Shown piece by piece: positions 9,439-13,989 of a stretch of DNA of 13,989 bases; position 1 is the stretch's first letter, and the number at the start of each line of letters is the position of its first letter. Location: assembly GCA_017546745.1 (NCBI GenBank), contig JAFYRZ010000138.1, positions 1 to 13,989 on the forward strand, given 5' to 3'. The translations under genes were made by a program, and so were the position numbers. This DNA comes from Clostridia bacterium (lineage in GTDB: Bacteria > Bacillota_A > Clostridia > Oscillospirales > CAG-272). The notes under the pieces were generated by a model. That model did no database searches. It was not told where the DNA came from and saw only the letters and a program-made list of their open reading frames with translations.

Positions 9439-9466
9439 GTCTTGTGATATGATTTTAGCACAAGAC
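9439..9466 (-). promoter_or_regulatory. Dyad around a possible spoIIAA -10 box
   Basis: GTCTTGTG (9439-9446) and CACAAGAC (9459-9466) form a perfect 8-bp inverted repeat with a 12-nt centre. On the minus strand the centre contains an extended -10-like TGC-TAAAAT (complement of 9452-9457). A good sigma-A -35 box is not visible at 17 nt, nor a convincing sigma-H or Spo0A-box match. A second overlapping dyad, AAGACA (9462-9467) and TGTCTT (9479-9484), lies just upstream. It may be an operator for the spoIIA promoter; the promoter call itself is weak. Confidence 0.35.
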
Positions 9467-9504
9467 AGACGCAAATATTGTCTTTTTTTGCGAACGGGAA
9501 AAAT

Positions 9505-9837
9505 TTAATCGGTAAGGTGCAGCTTTTTTGCAATATTGGTAAGAGCCGCGCGCTTTCTCGTTTTATAGGTCCGCTCGCATATATCCGGCACGTCGGAATA
9601 TGCGTATCCTATATGCTCTCCTATCTCCCTTATATAGATCTCCGCATCCTCCTCTCCCACGATCTCGGCTACCGCGTCGTGTATTTTAAAATTGATATAT
9701 CTTAATTCCGCCGCCGTGCGGAAGCTGATTCCCGGGGCAGACAGAGCGCGCCTGCGTCTTTCATAATCTCGACAGAGGGCAGAAACGAGATTATCAAGGC
9801 TGCTCGCCTCCGCCTTTACCGTATTCCCATTTCCCAT
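9505..9837 (-). CDS. Small basic protein of unknown function
   Basis: This 110-residue soluble protein has no signal peptide, membrane segment or cysteine motif. The N-terminal half carries a strongly basic helix (RDYERRRRAL) and a segment RTAAELRYINFKIHDAVAEI, the middle is acidic (GEEDAEIYIREIGEHIGYAY), and the C-terminus is basic (KTRKRAALTNIAKKLHLTD) and could contact nucleic acid, although no helix-turn-helix is clear. Its ATG at 9837 lies inside the end of the upstream small gene (22-bp overlap) with GAGGA before it, so the two are translationally coupled and probably act together. It ends 87 bp before the spoIIAA start, on the same strand, with no evident terminator. I do not recognise the family. 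Transcription should depend on the operator-flanked promoter at 10284-10312. Confidence 0.65.
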   Translation of the reverse strand: MGNGNTVKAEASSLDNLVSALCRDYERRRRALSAPGISFRTAAELRYINFKIHDAVAEIVGEEDAEIYIREIGEHIGYAYSDVPDICERTYKTRKRAALTNIAKKLHLTD

Positions 9838-10127
9838 CGCGTTTCCTCAAGCTCCTCGCAAAGACCGCTTAATGAATTTTTAAGCTCGGTCAATTCCTCG
9901 AGCGCACTCTTTGCCTCCTCTACGAGCAATTCAAGCTCTTCAATAGTCTTTTCCTCGTTCTCTCCCTCCGAGCGTATAAGAAGCTCTATAAGCATATTTC
10001 TGATATTAAACATTGCCGAGGCGCGCTTTATCTCGGAGTTTATCCTATCCATATCCCGCCGTATCTCGCCGGGGTCGCGGTAAAGCCTTGTAGCCTCGCC
10101 ACTTTCAAAGTCACAGTAACGTAGCAT
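9816..10127 (-). CDS. Small acidic coiled-coil protein of unknown function
   Basis: This 103-residue soluble protein starts with MLRYCDFESGEATRLYRDP, followed by a helical region (EIRRDMDRINSEIKRASAMF) and a long acidic heptad-like stretch at about 52-97 (EEKTIEELELLVEEAKSALE and ELKNSLSGLCEELEETR) that should form a coiled coil. The frame is open further upstream to a TTG at 10247, but ATG 10127 has a purine-rich AAAGGAAAAGG ribosome binding site and is the likely start. From the predicted promoter this leaves a leader of about 150 nt. The gene overlaps the next one by 22 bp. It is divergent from an XRE/S24 repressor whose operators cover its promoter, so it is expected to be off until the repressor is cleaved or released. 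The family is not recognised; a small coiled-coil adaptor or inhibitor is a plausible guess only. Confidence 0.68.
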   Translation of the reverse strand: MLRYCDFESGEATRLYRDPGEIRRDMDRINSEIKRASAMFNIRNMLIELLIRSEGENEEKTIEELELLVEEAKSALEELTELKNSLSGLCEELEETRWEMGIR

Positions 10128-10265
10128 TTTCCTTTTCCTTTCTTTTTTGCCGCCTAAAGTAGCATACTTGTCCGTTTTCACAGTCACCTTAGCGTTTATA
10201 ATCTTTCGCGCAAAGTCTCTCGGGGCATAAGGAACGTTACGTATCAAGTTATTTTTCTGCTATTT

Positions 10266-10282
10266 GTCACTTGTTATGTGAC
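10266..10282. promoter_or_regulatory. Operator O1 for the S24 repressor
   Basis: The 17-bp site GTCACTTGTTATGTGAC has 5-bp perfect outer arms. It lies directly downstream of the leftward -10 box, covering the expected start of the minus-strand transcript. It shares 13 of 17 positions with O3 and 13 of 17 with O2. The binding protein is inferred from proximity to the repressor gene. Confidence 0.7.
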
Positions 10283-10283
10283 T

Positions 10284-10312
10284 ATTATACAGCATCAAAA
10301 GTCACTTGTCAA
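10284..10312 (-). promoter_or_regulatory. Consensus promoter of the two-gene leftward operon
   Basis: The minus strand reads TTGACA (complement of 10307-10312), 17 nt, TATAAT (complement of 10284-10289), a perfect sigma-A promoter. Its -35 box is inside operator O2 and its start region inside O1, so repression should be tight and the fully released promoter very strong. The start near 10277 gives a leader of about 150 nt before ATG 10127, in which I see no convincing second gene. Confidence 0.88.
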
Positions 10313-10317
10313 GTGAT
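10301..10317. promoter_or_regulatory. Operator O2 for the S24 repressor
   Basis: GTCACTTGTCAAGTGAT is palindromic over 15 bp (TCACTTG, T, CAAGTGA) and the most symmetric of the three sites. It contains the leftward -35 box. Its centre is 35 bp from that of O1, which would suit cooperative binding by dimers on nearly the same DNA face. Confidence 0.72.
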
Positions 10318-10342
10318 TTTTTAAAAAAGTTTCAAAAAACTA

Positions 10343-10371
10343 TTGCAATTTTTGTCTAACTATGCTACAAT
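10343..10371 (+). promoter_or_regulatory. Promoter of the S24 repressor gene
   Basis: TTGCAA at 10343-10348, a 17-nt spacer and TACAAT at 10366-10371 preceded by TGC (extended -10) make a good sigma-A promoter. The start would be near 10378, inside operator O3, so the gene is probably autoregulated. Confidence 0.8.
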
Positions 10372-10374
10372 GTA

Positions 10375-10391
10375 GTAAACTGTTAGGTGAC
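10375..10391. promoter_or_regulatory. Operator O3 for the S24 repressor
   Basis: GTAAACTGTTAGGTGAC matches O1 at 13 of 17 positions with the same 17-bp register. One half-site (GGTGAC) is good and the other degenerate, which suggests weaker binding and autoregulation at high repressor levels. It sits over the predicted transcription start of the repressor gene. Confidence 0.55.
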
Positions 10392-10414
10392 TTACACCTT
10401 CAAGGAGGAATTTT

Positions 10415-11050
10415 ATGCTAAAGCAGAGGATAAAGGAATTACGTAAGGAGCGCGGGCTTACGCTCGAGGAGCTTGCGAAAAGGATAGGAACGAGCAAGCA
10501 GAACGTGCATAGATACGAGAACGGAGTCGTTACGAATATTCCGCACGAAAAAATTGAAGCACTTGCCGATGCTCTTGGCGTTATGCCGTCCGAGCTTATG
10601 GGCTGGGAGGCAAGAGAAAATTCTTCCTTTTATAATAATATAGACACCATTATGCCGATACGCACCAAGAAGATACCGTTACTCGGTAAGATCGCGTGCG
10701 GTGAGCCGATATATGCCGAGGAGGAATACGAGGGCTTTACGAGTGCGGATGCCGACCTTGACGCAGATTTCTGCCTGCGCGCCTGCGGCGACTCTATGAT
10801 CGGCGCGAGAATACACGACGGAGATATCGTTTTTATCCGCGCACAGGACTCGGTCGACAACGGGCAGATAGCCGCGGTTATCATAAACGACGAGGCAACG
10901 CTTAAGCGCGTTTACTATTTCCCTACCGAGTCAAAGCTTGTCCTCTCGCCCGAGAACCCGAGCTTCGCACCCCTCGTCTACGTTGGCGAGGAGCTTAACT
11001 CGATAAAGATCATCGGCAAGGCGGTAGCATTTCACAGCAGAGTTTTTTAA
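10415..11050 (+). CDS. XRE/S24 self-cleaving repressor (LexA/CI-like)
   Basis: This 211-residue transcription factor has two domains. Residues 2-62 form an XRE helix-turn-helix (LTLEELAKRIGTSKQNVHRYENG). Residues 86-205 form an S24 peptidase with cleavage-site region IACGEPI (scissile bond likely Cys95-Gly96, in place of the usual Ala-Gly), catalytic Ser127 in CGDSMIGARIHDGD and Lys164 in ATLKRVYY. Relatives such as phage CI and LexA are stimulated to cut themselves by RecA on single-stranded DNA, which relieves repression. AAGGAGG precedes the ATG at an ideal distance. It is divergent from two small genes, with three operators between. The site sequence is unlike the Gram-positive LexA box (GAAC-N4-GTTC), so it is not the general SOS repressor. 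No integrase or phage structural gene is near, so it is either a solitary chromosomal switch or a prophage relic. Confidence 0.92.
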   Translation: MLKQRIKELRKERGLTLEELAKRIGTSKQNVHRYENGVVTNIPHEKIEALADALGVMPSELMGWEARENSSFYNNIDTIMPIRTKKIPLLGKIACGEPIYAEEEYEGFTSADADLDADFCLRACGDSMIGARIHDGDIVFIRAQDSVDNGQIAAVIINDEATLKRVYYFPTESKLVLSPENPSFAPLVYVGEELNSIKIIGKAVAFHSRVF

Positions 11051-11078
11051 GCTTAGACACGGCTTTACATATTAAGGC

Positions 11079-11107
11079 TTGCAATTTTCATTATCTTCTG
11101 CTATACT
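11079..11107 (+). promoter_or_regulatory. Promoter of the lipoprotein gene
   Basis: TTGCAA at 11079-11084, 17 nt, TATACT at 11102-11107 preceded by TGC. This lies 48 bp before the start codon, with AAAGGGG (11142-11148) as ribosome binding site. No clear terminator separates it from the S24 gene, so some read-through is possible. Confidence 0.72.
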
Positions 11108-11155
11108 TATATTAAGGGATATTGAAATTAAATATTTTATGAAAGGGGTTTTATT

Positions 11156-11929
11156 ATGAAAAGGTTTTTATCTGGAATGCTTGCTGTTATTTCTCTTTTA
11201 GCTCTGTCTTTAACGCTCGTAGCCTGCTTTCACGAGTGCAGCTTCCCTGAAGAGTGGAGCTATGACGAGGAAGCACACTTTCGCGTCTGCACGGGCGAGG
11301 AGTGCGAGATTACCACAAAGAGGATAGAGCATGCTTTTGATGCCGGCATAATTACCACAGCTCCTACGCAGGAAGCCGACGGCACAAAAACCTTTACCTG
11401 TACGATCTGCGGTTATGAGAGAACAGAGACCGTCCTCTTTGCCGGCATAACCCGCGAGGAATGGAACAGCACGCTTGATATCAGTAATTTTGACAATTTT
11501 AGATATACCGAGCTTGGCGTTGTTTCATATTCGGGCATCCATATTGATACCGTAACCGAATACGCGTTTACAAAATACCGCGCAAAGGTGAATTACAGCG
11601 TTGGCACTACGAGCGAGGAGATGACCTACGTATTGCCAAGCGAGGTATCTACCCTAAGAGAAGCTCTTGTTGAGTCTTTACAAGATATCCTGAAATATGA
11701 AGACTATGGCTACATTATAGCCGAGAAGCTCTACCGTGCGAACAAGGAAATCTACATTGAATCTATTGACGCAAGCACAAGTGACGTGACCGTAAAATTT
11801 AAGGATGGCAGGCTTTCTGAGATCTCCTTCACCGCGACGTTTACAGAAGTCTCAACCGGCATTGAATTCACAACGGAGTGCAACATAACCGTCGGCGATT
11901 ACGGTGAGGTAGTTGTTGAACAGCAATAA
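11156..11929 (+). CDS. Surface lipoprotein with Cys/His-rich module
   Basis: This 257-residue protein begins with a type II signal peptide (MKRFLSGMLAVISLLALSLTLVAC), so Cys24 should be lipidated and the protein anchored on the outer face of the membrane. Residues 26-92 form a module with His26, Cys28, His41, Cys45, Cys50, His59, Cys82 and Cys85, ending in PTQEADGTKTFTCTICGYERTETV. This matches a repeat common in extracellular proteins of gut Firmicutes, and its paired Cys and His residues suggest metal binding or disulfides. From GITREEWNSTLDISNFDNF onward (about 97-257) the protein is beta-rich with aromatic residues, resembling clostridial lipoproteins of unknown role, perhaps a ligand-binding fold. 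It has its own promoter and ribosome binding site and a strong hairpin 81 bp after its stop. Function not known. Confidence 0.85.
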   Translation: MKRFLSGMLAVISLLALSLTLVACFHECSFPEEWSYDEEAHFRVCTGEECEITTKRIEHAFDAGIITTAPTQEADGTKTFTCTICGYERTETVLFAGITREEWNSTLDISNFDNFRYTELGVVSYSGIHIDTVTEYAFTKYRAKVNYSVGTTSEEMTYVLPSEVSTLREALVESLQDILKYEDYGYIIAEKLYRANKEIYIESIDASTSDVTVKFKDGRLSEISFTATFTEVSTGIEFTTECNITVGDYGEVVVEQQ

Positions 11930-12010
11930 AGTAAAGAGTTTCCATCAGCGCCGCTAAAAAGGGGCTGTCACATTTGGTAAAACCGAAAAAGACCGAAAAG
12001 AAATAAAAAA

Positions 12011-12037
12011 GCGAGGATAACTGTGTGTTATCCTCGC
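12011..12037. terminator. Strong bidirectional terminator hairpin
   Basis: GCGAGGATAAC (12011-12021) and GTTATCCTCGC (12027-12037) make a perfect 11-bp stem with a TGTGT loop, extended by A5/T5 to 16 pairs. T runs follow in both directions. It would end the lipoprotein transcript from the left and the GH88 transcript from the right. Confidence 0.88.
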
Positions 12038-12088
12038 TTTTTGGTTGTTGTATGTTTTGTCGCTCCTCTATCCAGCGTGTTGGAATTA

Positions 12089-12117
12089 GAGCGGCGGGCA
12101 TTCGCAAAATATGCCTC
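12089..12117 (+). repeat. 29-bp direct repeat, copy 1
   Basis: It starts GAGCGGCGGGCATTCG and ends AAAATATGCCTC, and is identical over 29 bp to copy 2, 104 bp further on. Each copy contains a small inverted repeat GGCAT / ATGCC around a 9-nt centre. No other copy occurs in the window. Confidence 0.9.
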
Positions 12118-12192
12118 CCTTTCAGAGAGCAGATTTTGATGAAGGCTCGTTGATCCTTTGCCGAAGGTGTAGTAACTACGTCAAGTGCGAAG

Positions 12193-12221
12193 GAGCGGCG
12201 GGCATTCGCAAAATATGCCTC
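12193..12221 (+). repeat. 29-bp direct repeat, copy 2
   Basis: An exact match to copy 1, ending 5 bp before the stop codon of the GH88 gene. The 75 bp between the copies form an imperfect hairpin. The position would put both copies in the 3' untranslated part of the GH88 transcript. Confidence 0.9.
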
Positions 12222-12226
12222 TGAAA

Positions 12227-13381
12227 TTACCAGGGGTTGAATTCCGAGCCCATCAACTTAAGGAGCGCTTCGGTATAGAAATAGTCCGCATAGATGATAG
12301 GAACGTGGACCTCCGCCTTCTTCCAGTCGCCGTTTCTCGGGAAACGAACCGTGCCGTGGCTGAGGAGGTAATCCTTATCCTCGGAGTAGTTGGTGCAGTT
12401 ATCGTCAATTGCGTGCAGAAGCTGCATTGCGGCATACATATACATACCGCCCTCGTTTTCGGGAAGCACCTTAGCAAGGTCGATAAGTCCGCAAGCCGCG
12501 CAGGCGGACGCAGAGGAGTCGATCATCACGGGCTCTGCGGGACCTCTGAAATCAACGCGGGGAAGCCAATCGTCCGAGCAGTTCGCGATAAAGTAGTTAG
12601 CAACCTGCTTTGCGGCATTGAGGTATCTTTCCTCACCGGTGTGCGCGTAGGAGAGAACGAAGCCGTAAAGCGCCCAAGCCTGACCGCGCGACCAGGACGA
12701 GCCAACGTCACTTCCCTGACCTGCGTGGGTCGCAACGACCTCGCCGGTCTCTCTGTCGTGCTCTACGATATGAACGACCGAGCCGTCCTCGCGAAGGTGG
12801 TCCATAATAGCCATATCCGCGTGAGCCATAGCAACTCTCTTAAAGCGGTCATCGCCAAGCTCCTCGCTTGCCCAGTAAAGGAGAGGGAGGTTCATAAGGC
12901 AATCGATAATAGTCCAGTTCTGGTGAGGCTTACCGTTCCAGGCGATGATATATCCGCCGTCAAGAACGAAGCGGGAGAAAAGGGTCGCCGCCGCATGGAG
13001 ATTTCTGTCGCGCGAGTCCTTGTCACCGTGGAGGCGATAGTTTGCGCCCGAGAGAATATGCCACATAAAGCCAACGTCGTGGTGAAGCGCACCGTAGTTT
13101 TTATAAAGCGCCTCGTCCATTCTCTTCTCGCTTGCGAGTGCGGTCTTAAGATATTCCTCGTTGCCGGTCTTGTTGTAAAGGAGGTGGTTAAGACCGCCCC
13201 AGAAGCCGTTGGTCCACCAAGCGATGTCGCGGCAGTCCTTGTGCATTCCGTTCTCGTCACAGCCGTCAGCAAGAATATCGCGAGAGCGAAGAGTTACCTT
13301 TGCCATCTTTTTGTCTACCTTGGCGAAGGTCTCCTCTGCCCATTTTTTATTTTCTTCAAGAAGCTGATTATAGGTTTTCAT
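12227..13381 (-). CDS. Glycoside hydrolase family 88, unsaturated glucuronyl hydrolase
   Basis: This 384-residue enzyme of the (alpha/alpha)6 barrel class hydrates and releases the unsaturated uronic acid from the non-reducing end of oligosaccharides left by polysaccharide lyases. Family signatures are WWTNGFWGGLNHLLY at 55-69, HHDVGFM with Asp102, TIIDCLMNLPLLYWASE with Asp160 (equivalent to the two catalytic aspartates of Bacillus UGL, Asp88 and Asp149), GQGSDVGSSWSRGQAWALYG at 221-240 and DSSASACAACGL near 310. There is no signal peptide, so it acts in the cytoplasm on imported oligosaccharides. Length is normal. The ribosome binding site is weak (AAAAGG, about 12 nt upstream). It follows the SDR gene by 39 bp with no promoter seen between them, so they share an operon. 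GH105 is the alternative but fits less well. The long opposite-strand ORF is a shadow. Confidence 0.92.
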   Translation of the reverse strand: MKTYNQLLEENKKWAEETFAKVDKKMAKVTLRSRDILADGCDENGMHKDCRDIAWWTNGFWGGLNHLLYNKTGNEEYLKTALASEKRMDEALYKNYGALHHDVGFMWHILSGANYRLHGDKDSRDRNLHAAATLFSRFVLDGGYIIAWNGKPHQNWTIIDCLMNLPLLYWASEELGDDRFKRVAMAHADMAIMDHLREDGSVVHIVEHDRETGEVVATHAGQGSDVGSSWSRGQAWALYGFVLSYAHTGEERYLNAAKQVANYFIANCSDDWLPRVDFRGPAEPVMIDSSASACAACGLIDLAKVLPENEGGMYMYAAMQLLHAIDDNCTNYSEDKDYLLSHGTVRFPRNGDWKKAEVHVPIIYADYFYTEALLKLMGSEFNPW

Positions 13382-13420
13382 ATCAAAAAAGCCTTTTATA
13401 TGTAAATTTTAGTTGTCAAA

Positions 13421-13989
13421 TCAGGGCTGTTTGCCAAAGTAAGCCTGAATACCGCCGTCTACGTAAAGGATCTGACCGTTTACGAAATCAGAAGCCTCGG
13501 AGGCAAGGAATACTGCGGGACCCGCAAGGTCCTCGGGATTACCCCATCTGCCTGCGGGGGTCTTGCTATCGGTGATAAAGCTATCGAAGGGGTGCTTAGA
13601 GCCGTCTGCCTGTCTCTCGCGGAGGGGAGCGGTCTGGGGAGTTGCGATGTAGCCCGGGCCGATGCCGTTACACTGAATGTTGTATTCGCCGTATTCGGAT
13701 GCGATGTTCTTGGTGAGCATCTTAAGTCCGCCCTTAGCGGCCGCGTATGCGGAAACGGTCTCACGACCAAGCTCACTCATCATAGAGCAGATGTTAATGA
13801 TCTTACCGTGACCTTTCTTGATCATAGAGGGGATAACTGCCTTGGCGCAGATAAAGGGAGCGTTAAGGTCAACGTCGATAACCTGACGGAATTCAGCGGC
13901 GGTCATTTCGCACATGGGAATGCGCTTGATGATACCTGCATTGTTAACGAGAATGTCAACAACACCAACAGTTGCCTCGATGTCGGCAA
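13421..13989 (-). CDS. SDR oxidoreductase, gluconate 5-dehydrogenase / DhuD-like, 5' end missing
   Basis: The frame continues through the right edge, so the N-terminal Rossmann start with its TGxxxGxG motif lies outside; 188 residues are visible. They include VDILVNNAGI (NNAG motif), INICSMMSELG with the catalytic serine, YAAAK with catalytic Tyr and Lys, IGPGYIATPQT after it, and the C-terminal FVNGQILYVDGG. The IIKRIPMCEM segment and the tail place it with proteins annotated as gluconate 5-dehydrogenase. Beside a GH88 hydrolase the more likely task is that of DhuD/KduD: NAD(P)H-dependent reduction of the hexulosonate formed from unsaturated uronate to 2-keto-3-deoxygluconate. This role is inferred from context. 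The internal ATG at 13915 is not the start. It is upstream of and co-directional with the GH88 gene. Confidence 0.9.
   Translation of the reverse strand, partial: ADIEATVGVVDILVNNAGIIKRIPMCEMTAAEFRQVIDVDLNAPFICAKAVIPSMIKKGHGKIINICSMMSELGRETVSAYAAAKGGLKMLTKNIASEYGEYNIQCNGIGPGYIATPQTAPLRERQADGSKHPFDSFITDSKTPAGRWGNPEDLAGPAVFLASEASDFVNGQILYVDGGIQAYFGKQP

Larger units (their letters stand above)
11930..12226. repeat. Gene-free, repeat-rich stretch, possibly mobile-element derived
   Basis: This gap of about 300 bp contains no convincing gene. It begins with GGGGCTGTCACATTTGG (11961-11977), which resembles terminal inverted repeats of IS1182-like elements, but no partner end or transposase is visible. 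It then holds the terminator hairpin at 12011-12037 and two copies of a 29-bp repeat. Between the copies TCCTTTGC (12154-12161) pairs with GCGAAGGA (12187-12194) apart from one G-T pair, and GTAG-TAA-CTAC (12169-12179) forms an inner hairpin. A minus-strand frame through the region is best read as spurious. Confidence 0.45.

Noticed and set aside
9418..9474. Longer N-terminus for SpoIIAA (125 aa)
   Set aside because: The extra 19 residues are absent from the family and would be read from the ribosome binding site and dyad region; ATG 9417 has AAGGAG in the correct position.
10128..10247. Extended 143-aa form of the coiled-coil protein from TTG 10247
   Set aside because: There is no ribosome binding site at the TTG, whereas ATG 10127 is preceded by AAAGGAAAAGG. 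It is kept only as a possibility in the leader finding.
10266..10391. Gram-positive LexA (SOS) boxes
   Set aside because: The sites do not contain GAAC-N4-GTTC; they form a separate 17-bp GTCAC...GTGAC motif.
11868..12107. 79-aa minus-strand ORF in the intergenic repeat region
   Set aside because: It reads straight through a terminator hairpin, the repeat and part of the lipoprotein gene; low-complexity composition and no ribosome binding site point to a spurious frame.
12089..12221. CRISPR array from the two 29-bp repeats
   Set aside because: Only two copies, a 75-bp interval that itself folds, no further units and no cas genes.
12185..13405. 406-aa ORF on the plus strand opposite the GH88 gene
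   Set aside because: It is an antisense shadow of a well-supported enzyme, begins in the repeat region and has no recognisable domain.

Overview
The window looks like chromosome from a spore-forming, anaerobic member of the Firmicutes, probably a gut clostridium. The evidence is a complete spoIIAA-spoIIAB-sigF operon, a perfect CIRCE element in front of groES-groEL, AAGGAG-type ribosome binding sites, near-consensus sigma-A promoters, a DinG/Rad3-type helicase of the clostridial kind, and a GH88 unsaturated-uronyl hydrolase next to an SDR of the gluconate 5-dehydrogenase/DhuD type. No rRNA, tRNA, CRISPR array or complete insertion sequence is visible. Species cannot be named from sequence alone.

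Layout. 1-1465 (+): the end of an operon of three unrecognised genes (a helical soluble protein cut by the window edge, then two membrane proteins), closed by a 14-bp-stem bidirectional terminator at 1501-1532. 1538-3934 (-): an Fe-S superfamily 2 helicase with a degenerate nuclease-like N-terminus. 4229-5632 (+): a MATE efflux transporter divergent from the helicase, each with its own strong promoter and a nested dyad between them. 5755-7685 (-): groES-groEL under a CIRCE-overlapped promoter, sharing a bidirectional terminator with the MATE gene. 7884-9417 (-): spoIIAA-spoIIAB-sigF, the forespore partner-switch module. 9505-10127 (-): two overlapping small genes of unknown function. 10415-11050 (+): a divergent XRE/S24 self-cleaving repressor. 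11156-11929 (+): a lipoprotein with a Cys/His-rich module. 11930-12226: a gene-free, repeat-rich stretch with a strong hairpin and two identical 29-bp direct repeats. 12227-13989 (-): GH88 hydrolase downstream of an SDR oxidoreductase that runs off the window.

The part most worth attention is 9418-10414. The S24 repressor gene and the two-gene unknown operon are transcribed divergently. Three related 17-bp operators lie over their promoters: two bracket a perfect consensus leftward promoter and one covers the start region of the repressor's own promoter. The leftward operon runs on the same strand into spoIIAA with only an 87-bp gap and no visible terminator. This suggests, as inference only, that a damage-inducible repressor switch feeds two unknown small proteins, and possibly transcription, into the sigma-F sporulation module.

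At the right end, the GH88 enzyme would release unsaturated uronates from oligosaccharides made by polysaccharide lyases, and the SDR would reduce the next intermediates on the way to 2-keto-3-deoxygluconate. This suggests a glycosaminoglycan or plant-uronide utilisation locus that continues beyond the window.
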